Assembly: GCA_024663395.1 (NCBI GenBank) | Contig: JANFAH010000001.1 | Location: forward strand, 4,464,001 to 4,528,000 | Direction of reading: 5' to 3' | DNA: 64,000 bases | Source: Pisolithus tinctorius | Taxonomy: Eukaryota > Basidiomycota > Agaricomycetes > Boletales > Pisolithaceae | In this document: positions 54,552 to 64,000 of the stretch, one piece after another | How positions within the stretch are numbered: position 1 is the first letter of the stretch | Layout of the letters: every line of letters starts with the position of its first letter | The notes under the pieces: generated by a model | Seen by the model: only the letters and a program-made list of their open reading frames with translations | The model's database searches: none | Told to the model about the DNA's origin: nothing | Position numbers and translations under genes: made by a program

Positions 54552-54894
54552 TGTGAGGAAATATAAAAGTGTGTGTTGAGGACAGGGTAGGATCTGAGAG
54601 GGAGTGAGTAAGTCCAAAGGGGCTTCTTTAGCCTGAGCAAAGAGTGTAGAGGGATAGGAAACTGTCTAGGGCTGTCTGATGCAGTCTTTCTCTTGTTCTC
54701 ATCTTTGGGGGGTAACTTGTCTATTGGTAAAAACTTACAGTACAAACAAACTGTAAGTAAGTGCTGACTAAGCACATAAAAAGCGAACTATGGTACTCAA
54801 GTATAGTACCCACAACAGTAAGTAAAGAAACCATAAAACAAATAAAATAGAAATTAATACCCAATCCCATAGTAAGGAGATCTCTCTCCTTACA
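54552..54894. repeat. Short solo LTR H (343 bp)
   Basis: It runs from TGTGAGGA to TCCTTACA and is absent from the matching place in G2. The flanks CCGG/CTGG fit a 4-bp target duplication with one CpG change. AT-rich, with ATATAAAAG inside. It is the only copy in the window. Confidence 0.65.
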
Positions 54895-55505
54895 CTGGTC
54901 ATGATACTCTTGGATGAGTTCAGAGGTGTTGTCCAGCTCTGTAGCTAATACCCAGGTGGCTTCTTTGTCAGTTCCCTTGTAACCAGTCCACTGGACCAGG
55001 TACTGCAACCAACACTTTCTGCACCAGTCAACCTTTGAATTGAGTATTTCTGCTACCTTGAATTCTAAGTGGCCATCAACATCTACTGGTGGGGGTGGAG
55101 GTTGAGTCTGGTTGTGTATGGTATTTGGGATGGCTGGTTTGAGTTGGGATACATGGAAGACCAGGTGTACAGCATGCATAGAGTCTGGTAAGCATAGGGT
55201 GAATGAGTGAGAACTGGCCTGGGCTATTATGGGATAGGGATCCAGGTTCTTCTCACTTGGCTTCTTGGAGGGCTGGGTTGACTGGAAGTACTTGGCTTTT
55301 ACATAGACATTGTCGCCCACTTTGAAGTCTGGGGCTGGCATGTGCTTAGCATCTGCCAGTCCTTGGTAGTGTTGCTGGGCAAGAGCCATTTCTTCACATA
55401 GGTACTGGTGTAGTGAATCTAAGTCAACTGTGTAATCACAAGCCTGGTTAGATGTGAGATCATGCTCAGGGAAGACCAAGATATTGGGGTGGTAGCCCTT
55501 GTTAG
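54895..55505 (-). pseudogene. G1 pol, integrase C-terminus and chromodomain
   Basis: It reads YCEEMALAQQHYQG-like, FKVGDNVYVKAKYF, HLVFHVSQLKPAI, then the chromodomain LEFKVAEILNSKVD, YLVQWTGYKGTDKEATWVL and TELDNTSELIQEYHDQ. It is cut on the left of the reading (high coordinates) by the G2 LTR at 55506 and interrupted near the stop by LTR H. Confidence 0.88.
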
Positions 55506-56092
55506 TGTTAAGTCCAGGTCTTTACCAGTCCAAAGCCAGTCTGGAGTCTGGTCATGGGTCAGAGGGTAGTATGAGGTGATAAGGGAATTGGACTATTGGA
55601 CTTAGTGATTGATGGTGCAGTGCTATTCCCTTGTGTGGGCCATAGTCCAGTCAGGAAGCAGAAGACAGAGGATCAGGGAGACCAGGTTAGGACAAGAACT
55701 AGATTGATTTTAGACTCAGGCTAAAACAGATTATCCTACAGCTTAAATACTAGAAGTAACCTAAGTGTAATGTAGCACTGGAGATTGGTCTGTGCTGGTA
55801 TGGCAATGATTGGTAAACATATTGGTAAGTAGTGTTACAAAGAATCTTATCAAGCAAGGACTATGAACAAGGGATTACCAGGAACTGGGGCAGGACATGT
55901 GGCTGGGCTGGGTGTTACACTGGCCCAGTACTAACTGAGGGGACAACTCAACTGGGCACTGCCTTGCAGTGCCTTGCGAGCTAACACATTTCTGGGTTGA
56001 AGGGTTAAGGCTGGGACCAGGGCAAGGGTTGGATGAGACCAGTCAAGACCAGGGTAGAGCCAGTCTGGGGTGGTCTGGGCACAGTCGTGACA
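55506..56092 (-). repeat. 3' LTR of G2, inserted in G1 pol
   Basis: 587 bp, TGTTAAGTCC...TCGTGACA, followed by the polypurine complement GTATCCCCCTC. It is related to LTR D: it shares the GCACTGC/GCAGTGC hairpin-like words and the minus-strand segment AGTCTAAAATCAA that corresponds to the self-primer of D1. Confidence 0.8.
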
Positions 56093-56223
56093 GTATCCCC
56101 CTCTTGGAGCCAAGTCCACAAGGCTCCAATGAGGACAAAGCTGAGAATGAAAATTTTGTGTCTGACCTTGAAAACTGGTGGACTTAAGACCGGTCCACCC
56201 CAGGTATGGTCCTTCACTTTGAC

Positions 56224-57256
56224 ATGTCTATTTGCCAGTCCAGAACACCCTACGATCAAGACCTACTGCCCAACCTGACTCAGGTGATGAGCAAAGAGCT
56301 GCAGGTGGGCAGTGATGACAACAACAAGGCCATCCAGGGAAAGCTGGCCAAATGCAAGAGGTGCAAGGTGAAGGTGCAGGAGGAAGCCCAGCTGGCTGAA
56401 GAAGCCTGGTTGGAGGCTGAGAGGCAGGAGCAAGCCTGGCTTGAAGAGGAAAGGGCATGCACAGAGGCAGCGGTGCAGAGGATAGAGGCTGAAGAAGCCA
56501 GAAAAGCAGAGGAGAGCTGGCAGGCAGATGCCTTAGTGGGTAGTTTGACCAGGGCTGGTTCCAATATTGAGGTGATGAACCCTTGGTGAGTGTTATTGTG
56601 GCCATTACCAGTGTTTTCTGACCAACATTTCCACCAGCTGTCTTTGTTGTGCCCAGACTAACATGTCCTGCCTTCACAACACCGATGGCAAGAAGAGGCG
56701 CCTGGTGTGCAACCAGTGCAATGAACTCAAGGAGCATTGCCAGTGGCCAGTTGAAGGTGAGACTGGTACAGGCGTTGGGCTGGCTGGGGACAAGGGGAAG
56801 AGGAAAGCTGATGTGACCTCCCCTTGTTCCAGGGAGAAGAAGAAAAGGTTGAGGCACCCATCAGCCAAGGTACTCAAGGGCACAGGTGATGAGGATGATG
56901 TGGGTGAGGGACCCTCAACATCAAAGAAGGCCAGTCTGGTGACCAGTGCCCAGATGGAGCGCTTGATCAAGGCAGTCGAGTGTGTTGCTGACAACATGGC
57001 CAGCCTTGCAATGGCACAGAGAGAAGTTTCCCAGAACTTCTACTGGTTTGCCTGGTCATACGAGACCTATGTTGAGGAATGCTTCGAGTTCCTTGTGCTG
57101 GACATGCCTTCTGACCAGAACACCACTGACGAGGAGGACAAGGATGTTGAGGGGCTTGATGATGAGTTGGAAGGGCTGAGGGAAGAAGAGGAGGAAAGCC
57201 AGTCCTGGTCTGAGTCAGGTGACCAGACCGGTGCTGGTTCTGCATCCCAGGTCTAA
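56224..57256 (+). CDS. G2 antisense accessory protein, intact (Zn2Cys6-like cluster plus coiled coil)
   Basis: Exons 56224-56585 and 56638-57256, with a 52-nt intron (GTGAGT...CCACCAG), give an uninterrupted 326-aa frame. Residues 1-120: DQDLLPNLTQVMSKELQVG, then a coiled coil rich in Glu, Ala and Arg. The cluster at about 122-152 has spacing C-x2-C-x6-C-x12-C-x2-C-x6-C, the canonical fungal Zn2Cys6 pattern with basic residues (GKKRR) in the loop. Next come a lysine-rich segment (REKKKRLR), a helical region (ERLIKAVECVADNMASLAMAQREV) and an acidic tail. It sits between the G2 polypurine tract and the chromodomain on the opposite strand to pol. Zn2Cys6 proteins usually bind DNA. A role in regulating the element or its host chromatin is inference; no host relative is visible here. 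Confidence 0.75.
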
Positions 57257-57431
57257 CATTGAGTGTAGCATAGTGTTGTTCTTCTGTATGCTTGTGAATG
57301 CCAATGCCTGGTTCCAGTTCTAAGGTATGAAAGAGAAAACAAACAGAAGAAAAGTAAAGAAAAACAGACAAGGTAGCTACGAGATAAGGTGAAACAGATA
57401 AGGAGAAAGGAGACTTGAGACTGGTTCTATG

Positions 57432-57707
57432 TTATTTCTTGAAAGGGCTGGGTTTGTCTGGGTACCAGTCATGATACTCTTGGACAAGTTCTGAGGTGTT
57501 GTCCAGTTCTGTTGCTAATACCCAGGTGGTTTCTTTGTCAGTTCCCTCATAACTGGTCCACTGGACCAGGTACTGCAACCAACACATTCTGTGCTGGTTG
57601 ACCTTTGAATCGAGTATCTCTGCTACTTCGAATTCTAAGTCACTGTCGACATCTACTGGTGGGGGTGGAGGTTGAGACCGGTTGGGTATGGTATTTGGGA
57701 TGGCCGG
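57432..57707 (-). pseudogene. G2 pol, chromodomain end, cut by repeat E3
   Basis: It reads LEFEVAEILDSKVNQ-like, YLVQWTSYEGTDKETTWVL and TELDNTSELVQEYHD, ending YPDKPSPFKK-stop. The upstream part of G2 lies beyond E3 and D1, outside the window. Confidence 0.85.
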
Positions 57708-58727
57708 TGTGAGTCAAAGTGTGGAAAGGCAGTGAAAACCAACCAAAACTAACACCAAAGACAAATATAGAGCGAGTGGTGGTTTGCCTCCACAGAACCT
57801 GGAGTGCAGAAAAACCTGAATGTGTGGGGGGGGGCTTCAAGTAGAGGTGCTCCTGGCACAAGTTGTCGATGAGTTACGCAGGAGTAGACAAGCAAGTGAT
57901 GACTGAGGAGGGGATGCTGAACAGAGTGAAGGTGTTCAGCCAAAAGGACTTCTGGAATGATGGACTTTGATACAACATGCTCCTGGCACAAGTCATTGAC
58001 GAGTTATGCAGGAGTGGAACAATGACTAAGAAAAAGGTTGCTGACTAAGCATGGATGGAGCTTCAGATAATGAATGATGGTAGATAGACCCCTTTGTAGA
58101 GCCTCAACTACCAATGATATGAATGAAGACAGATAGACTCTTCTGAATGAGCGTCAACTGTCGACAACGAGATATGTTGAGCTGAGCTGAACTGACTGCT
58201 GAGTGAATGGCTTCTGGTTCACTTGTGGGTAGCTAAGTACATGGGGGTTTATATACTGTGGGGGGAGCACAGCTTGTGACAAACAAGGCACAAACACTTG
58301 GTAAGTAATGAGTAAGGACTGAGTAATCATGATGAGTAAGCAAGAAATGAAAAGTAAGCAAGCAAAGAAGATTGGTAAGTATTGGCAATGAACAAGCCAA
58401 GGACAGTCAAAATATCACAAAATGAGTCAAATGGAGTCAGAAACTGAGCAAGTGCACTGATATCACATTGGGGGTGGTGATGCAAGTCAGATCTCGGTGG
58501 AGACATCTCAAGATCCAAAGATGGCATGACAGATGGACAGTGTTTCCAGATAGGGAAGTATTAATTCCAGAATTGAAGGGCATGAGTCAGGCGTCAAAGG
58601 GGGCTAGGGCATTGGGGGTCTGATGGGGGAATGGGAGCATAAGTGATTGCATCTCACACCCTTCCATCCTCTCAGCGAAGTTAACAAAAACTTCATGGAC
58701 AGGGCTCTGATGGAGGAGGAGGAGAAG
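57708..58727 (-). mobile_element. Repeat E3, left part, cut by D1
   Basis: It starts TGTGAGTCAAAG and matches E1 and E2 up to the end of their ORF region (TCATGGACAGGGCTCTGATGG at about 58695). It interrupts G2 after a CCGG, like E1. The remainder should lie to the right of D1, outside the window. Confidence 0.7.
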
Positions 58728-59251
58728 TGTCATAGCCATGCCTCGACTCCAGCCAGACTCGGCCTTGTGCTCACTCAGTCCGGCCTCAGCCTCGCCAATC
58801 CTGTATCTCCAGTTGGTCTAGCGCGGTAGACACTGCTTTGCAGTGTCTGTCATTCTGGTTAAACCCTGCCCAGTCCTGTCCCCGGTCCATCTGTCCCGGT
58901 CTCTGCTACCTTAGTCATATGTTAGTAATCCTTGTCTTACCAATCCTCTTAGCAATCCTTGCAAGACCGGCATTACCAGTCTCTGTACTATAGTTGTTTC
59001 TAGTATATAAGCTTGTAGATACTCGGCCTGTAGACCTCAGTCTGAAATCAACAAAGTTAACCTTGATAACCCCGCTTCGGCCTCGGACTCGGACTGAGAC
59101 CCATGCAAGGGAATAGCGCTGTATCCTCAGTCGCTAAGTCCAATCAGTCCAATCATCTGAATCTTCGACTCCCCTTCTGATCCTGACCCCTCGGTCTCAC
59201 GCCCGCTTTGGCCTCCAGTCCGGTCTCAACCTGGACATCCCGTACTTGACA
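58728..59251 (+). repeat. 5' LTR of element D1
   Basis: 524 bp, TGTCATAGCC...TTGACA. It contains TATATAA at 59004-59010 and AGTCTGAAAT at 59039-59048, the predicted RNA start and self-primer. A GACACTGC-TTT-GCAGTGTC hairpin lies at 58830-58848. It is CpG-rich compared with D'. Confidence 0.88.
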
Positions 59252-59253
59252 GT

Positions 59254-59263
59254 ATTTCAGACT
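59254..59263 (+). promoter_or_regulatory. D1 primer-binding site, self-priming type
   Basis: ATTTCAGACT, two bases after the LTR, is the exact reverse complement of AGTCTGAAAT at 59039-59048, about 35 nt downstream of the LTR TATA box. Confidence 0.7.
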
Positions 59264-59289
59264 CTCCACTTGTGTGGGTCTAATACACC

Positions 59290-60668
59290 ATGGCAACCAA
59301 GACTTGATTCCAACCTCCCCGTGGCCACTCTGCCACCAATCCTGACTCTGCTTCAGCCAGTGGGGCTCGCCGTGAAACAGCACTAGCTGCTTTGGGCACC
59401 ACTAGGCGCTCTCCAGGTCCCTTCAGTCCTTTCAGGGGCTTCTCAGCCCGCACATCTAACACCCCCACCCTGCATCGTCCCACTGCTCCCATCCCCGAGG
59501 GTGACCCTGGCAATGATGGGCCGGGCAACGATGATGACAACAACCCAGACGATGATGACCCCAGTGATAATGGTCCCGGTGATGATAACCCGGAAGATAA
59601 TGATCCAGAAGACGATCCGGACTTCCCAGATCCAGACACCGAGCCTGCCATCACGGTCTTAGACAACCTCGCATTGGCCATCAAGTTGTTGGCTCGCAAT
59701 GCCCGTACTAGTCCTGAGTCCTCAAGCAGGACCAAGTTACACGAGCCCGACACCTTTGACAGCACCGACCCAAAGAAACTTCGCGCTTTCTTCATCCAGT
59801 GCGAACTCAATTTCCAAGACCATCCCCAGGCTTTCAGGACTGACCGCGCCAAAGTCATCTTTGCGCAATCCTACCTCAAAGGTATGGCTCTCAAATGGTT
59901 TGAGCTGGACTTGCTCGGGCTCGATGACCCCAACGATTGGCCTCTCTGGATGGACTCCTGGAGGGAGTTCGTCCTGGAGCTACAAACCACCTTCGGCCCT
60001 CACGACCTGGTTGCTGATGCCAAGAGCCAACTCGACCACTTGCACATGAAGGAAAGTCAGTGCATTAATAAATACGTAGTCGACTTTAATCAGCTTGCCT
60101 CGCAAGTCTGAGGCTACAGAGACGGTGCGCTGCGCCACCATTTCTATTCCGGCCTCCCAGACCGAATCAAGGACGAGGTCTGTTGAGTTGGCAAACCCCA
60201 GACACTTCATGAGCTCCACCACCTCGCCCAAGAAATAGATGCGCGCTATTGGGAGCACAAGGAAGAGGTCCAACGGGCGAGTAAGCACCAGAGCTCCTCC
60301 AATAGCAACAACAACAAGTCCGGAGGCTCTGGCAAAAACAACCAGCCCAAGACTGGTCAAGATAAATCCAAGACCGGCAGCAACAACAACACCGGTTCTA
60401 CCCCTAAGCCGGCTTCATCGAAGCTGGGCAACAATAATAACAGAATTCGTCCAAGCCCAAGCCTAGCAAACTCGGCAAAGATGGAAAGCTTACCCCCAAA
60501 GAATGCAAGTGTCGCCTAGATGGAAACCTCTGCATGTTCTGTGGAGGGTCCAGTCATTTTGCTGACAAATGCCCCAAGAAAGCCAGAAAGGCCAAAGCTC
60601 GCACTGTGGCCACCACTGAGGCCGCACCAGCCTCGGGCTCGGGTACTACCCCCGAGACAAAAAAATAG
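59290..60668 (+). pseudogene. gag: D1 gag with CGA-type stops and one frameshift
   Basis: It starts MATKT; TGA at 59305 follows. The frame then continues through RRSPGPFSPFRGFSARTSN, an acidic Asp/Asn/Pro region, DTFDSTDPKKL, FAQSYLKGMALKWF, LWMDSWREF and YSGLPDRIKDE. TGAs at 60109 and 60184 lie where CGA is expected. Near 60443 one base appears lost, after which the zinc knuckle CMFCGGSSHFADKC is read. It ends TAG 60666-60668 after a slippery A-run. Confidence 0.88.
60659..60668 (+). promoter_or_regulatory. -1 frameshift site at the D1 gag stop
   Basis: A AAA AAA TAG. Pol is in the -1 frame relative to the end of gag, and the -1 frame is open across the site. Confidence 0.6.
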
Positions 60669-63600
60669 GTAGCAGCTCCCAGGACTCCGCACAATCTGGG
60701 AGCTGCATTGACTCCGGTTGTGCAACCTTGGAGGCTCGTCTCAATGCATCCGCTCTTTCCAGCCCGAATTCTTTAACCCTGTATGTCACATTAGAAAACC
60801 CAGAAATACCTTGGCTTCGTACTTTAGTGGACTCCGGTTCCACTCATTGTTTTATAGATAATCAATTTGTTAATCAACACTCGTTTACCCTGTACTCGGT
60901 CTCACCAATCTGACTCTGGCTTTTCGATGGAATGTCCACCTTCACCATAACCCAAGCAGTAGATGTCAACATCCGCTTCGCATCTGGCAATGTCACCCCG
61001 GTAACCCTGTATCTAGCCCCATTGGATTCTGAGTGTAAGATAGTTCTTGGACATGACTGGCTCACCCGCTACAATCCGTTGATTGATTGGGTACTGAGTA
61101 GTCTAACATTCTGGACTCCTGCACAAGGAATGCCAACCCTGTCGACACCCCCCGTAAGCCCGGTTCCCACCGGCCTTCCTGACCCCGGTCCTAGTGACCA
61201 ACCCGGCCTCATGCCATCTGTACCGGTCTCCGACTCCCCAGCTCGCACCCCTCTGAAGGCCCCTCTTGTTTCCCTAATCAATGCAGCCACTTTTGTGCGT
61301 GCCTGCAAACTAGAAGGGTCTGTCCAGTTCCAACTTCAGCTCTGCCCCTCGGACTCAGCTCAAGCCTGATCGGCCTCGGCTTCCCCTCCTCCGGCCTTAC
61401 CCAATGTCCCGGAAGAGTATTACAACTTTGCTGATGTATTCAGCAAGGCCAAGGCCTCGGCACTCCCACCACACTGGGAGTACGACCTGAAGATAGAGCT
61501 CAAAGAAGGAACAACCCTGCCCCTTGGCACCATCTATTCGCTGTCTCCAGTCGAGCTCCAAGCTCTCTGGACTTTCATCGATGAAAACCTTACTACCGGA
61601 TTCATTCGGCCTACTTCCTCCCCTTATGCTGCACCAGTCCTCTTTGTCAAAAAGAAGGATGGCTCCCTCCGGCTTTGTGTAGATTTCTGCGGCCTGAACA
61701 AAATCACTAAGAAGGACCGATACCCACTACCACTCATCTCCGACCTCTTGGATTCACCAAGCCAAGCCAAGATCTATACTAAAATTGATCTTCAGCATGC
61801 CTACCATCTCGTCCAGATTGCCCCAGTCGATGAATGGAAGACCACCTTCCGGACTCGGTATGGATCCTACGAGTGGTTAGTAATGCCTTTTGGCCTCACC
61901 AATGCCCTGGCCACCTTCCAGCGCTTTGTCAACACTATCTTCGCAGATATGTTAGATGTCTGCGTAGTCGTCTACTTAGATGACATCTTAATCTACTATG
62001 GAGATAAGGAGTCTCACAAGCAGCATGTCTGAGAAGTCCTCCACTGGCTTCGGCTTCACAGCCTTTATGCAAAGCCGGAGAAGTGCGAGTTCCACTCGGA
62101 CTCAGTCAAATACCTCAGATTCCACCTCTCCCCTGCCGGCCTCATGATGTCCAAGGAAAAGGTCCAGACCATCTGCGATTGGCCTGAGCCTCGCAAGGTC
62201 AAGGACATTCAGTCTTTCCTCGGATTCGCCAACTTCTACCACCACTTTATCTTTAATTACTCGGACATCGTCATACTGCTGACTTGGCTTACCCGCAAGG
62301 GGGCTCCTTGGAACTTCTCTGAGGAGTGCCGCCGGTCATTAAACAACCTCAAGGCCACCTTCACCACCACGCTGGTCTTAACTCATTTCATCCCTGAGGT
62401 TCCTATCACCGTCAAGACCGATGCTTTGGACTATGCCATCACCGGCATCCTTTCTATCACCTGCGGCAACAGCCAAATACATCCAGTCGCTTTCTACTCT
62501 CGGACCTTGACCGCCCTGGAGTTAAATTATGATACTCATGACAAGGAATTGCTTGCTATATTCAAAGCATTCCGGACCTGGTGCTACTACCTTGAGGGCT
62601 CGGCCTCACCGGTCGACGTTGTAACTGACCACAAGAACCTCGAGTACTTCTCCACCTCTAAAGTACTCACCCACTGCCATCCTCGCTGGTCAGAATTCCT
62701 TTCTCAGTTTAATATGATCATCAGATTCAGGCCCGGTAAGCTCGGAGCTAAGCCCAATGCCCTAACTAGACGATGGGACGTCTACCCCAAAGAGGGGGAT
62801 AGTGGCTATGCCCGAGTGAACCCGCAAAACCTGAGACCGGTTTTCACCCAGGAGCAACTAGCAGTCTCCCTTCACACAACTTACCTAGAGTACCCGGTCT
62901 TATGAGCAGTTGCCTTAATGGATGTCGAGAAACTTCATAATGATATCCTGACCACACTGCCGGATGACCCAGTCTCACAAATCTGCCTGTCTGACATGTC
63001 AGATCCCCGGTGGTCGGTAGATGACACTGGTTTCCTTCGCCTCGATGGAAGGATCTACATGCCGGACTCAAACGACCTTCGCCTTAGGGTCTTGCACCTC
63101 AAGCATGACCACCCCCTGTCTGGCCACTTCGGCCAAAATCGCACACTGGAGCTCATACGGCGTGAATATACCTGGCCTGGCCTCAGGACCTTCATCAATG
63201 ACTATGTCCAGTCTTGCACGGCCTGTGCTCGGGCTAAGGTTCCCTGCCATCAGCCTTACGGTCTCCTCAAGCAACTTCCGGTACCGGAGAAACCATGGAA
63301 TTCCATCTCTATGGATTTCATCAAGCAGCTTCCGGCCTCAACCGGCTTCATGGCCATCCTCGTTGTAGTTGACCGGCTTTCCAAGCAGGCCATATTCATC
63401 CCCACCCATGACACCATAACAGCCCCAGAACTCGCCAAACTATTCCTACTCCATGTCTTCTCAAAGCACGGAGTACCGGCCCATGTAACCTCAGACCGAG
63501 GCTCGGAGTTTGTCTCTCATTTCTTCCAGTCGCTTGGTAAGGCTTTAGACATGTGCTTACACTTCACCTCGGGCTACCACCCTGAAGGGGATGGCCAGAC

Positions 63601-64000
63601 TGAAAGGACCAACCAGACCCTAGAACAATACCTCCAAGTATACTGCAACTACCAGCAGGATAATTGGGCCAACCTACTACCTTTGGCTGAGTTCGCTTAC
63701 AACAATGCCCCTAGTGCTACTACTGGTGTTTCACCCTTCTTTGCTAATAAGGGCTATCACCCTAACATCTCAGTGTACCCGGAGCGTGACCTCACCTCCA
63801 CTCGGGCTCGTGACTATGCAGTCGACTTAGACTCACTGCATCAATACCTACAGGAGGAAATGACCCTCGCACAACAGCGCTACCAAGGACCAGCTGATGC
63901 CAAACACATGCCAGCTCCGGACTTCAAGGTTGGTGACCAGGTATATGTGAAAGCCAAATACTTCCGGTCTACTCAGCCTTCCAAGAAGCTCTCAGAGAAA
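60669..64000 (+). pseudogene. pol: D1 pol: protease, RT, RNase H, integrase; runs off the window
   Basis: One frame throughout: protease LVDSGSTHCFID and [25 protein letters not shown] and YLDDILIYY; RNase H VKTDALDYAITG (a catalytic-site Asp neighbour changed) and DHKNLEYF; integrase CTACARAK, SMDFIKQLP, TSDRGSEF and GQTERTNQTL. Stops are only TGAs at 60911, 61367, 62030 and 62903. At each, the related elements have arginine or the codon reads as CGA minus its CpG. It ends at KKLSEK, before the chromodomain expected outside the window. Confidence 0.93.

Overview
The window looks like a piece of a filamentous basidiomycete genome, most likely a mushroom-forming Agaricomycete. The evidence is densely intron-interrupted genes with introns of about 45-60 nt, a secreted protein family I associate with Agaricomycetes, and LTR retrotransposons that are all Ty3/Gypsy chromoviruses with C-terminal chromodomains. 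This is inference from gene style and families; nothing here fixes the species.

Left part (1-12,000), host genes. In order: a small predicted secreted protein (+, 7 exons, 235 aa); DBF4/Dfp1/Him1, the regulatory subunit of Cdc7 kinase (-, 4 exons, 622 aa); a gamma-tubulin complex protein of the Spc97/Spc98 (GCP) family (+, 10 exons including a 7-nt microexon, about 966 aa); and the meiotic double-strand-break enzyme SPO11 (+, 14 proposed exons, about 418 aa). DBF4 and the GCP gene are divergent and share a promoter of about 180 bp holding an MCB/E2F-like site. A degraded LINE with an RNase H domain lies between the GCP gene and SPO11. The exon models were built by hand from splice signals, phase continuity and family motifs.

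Right part (12,000-64,000) is a nest of transposable elements with no recognisable host gene. I name the families locally. A = chromovirus with LTRs of about 713-735 bp (copies A1, A2, A3 and solo LTRs, all minus except the one in the inverted-repeat element). B = LTRs of about 900 bp. D, F and G = related chromoviruses. E = a 1.8-kb unit with its own ORF. X and H = solo LTRs. IR = a 3.4-kb long-inverted-repeat DNA transposon. Target-site duplications (TSDs) give the order of events: A3 received E2, E2 received A2, A2 received solo LTR X, and X received A1. A1 is the youngest: intact gag and pol, two 713-bp LTRs, TSD CTTGC. Separately, F received solo LTR D', which received E1. G1 received G2, which received E3, which received D1; D1 runs off the right edge.

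How the elements appear to work: gag and pol are in different frames, joined by a -1 slippery heptamer abutting the gag stop. Reverse transcription appears to be self-primed (Tf1-like), because an 11-nt match links the primer-binding site to the predicted 5' end of the RNA, about 33 nt downstream of a TATA box in the LTR. Between the chromodomain and the 3' LTR, families A and G carry an intron-containing gene on the opposite strand, encoding a Zn2Cys6-like cysteine cluster plus a charged coiled coil. It is intact in G2 and mostly deleted in A1. This antisense accessory gene is my best candidate for a little-described system. Older copies show heavy CpG to TpG/CpA decay, with many stops arising as CGA to TGA.
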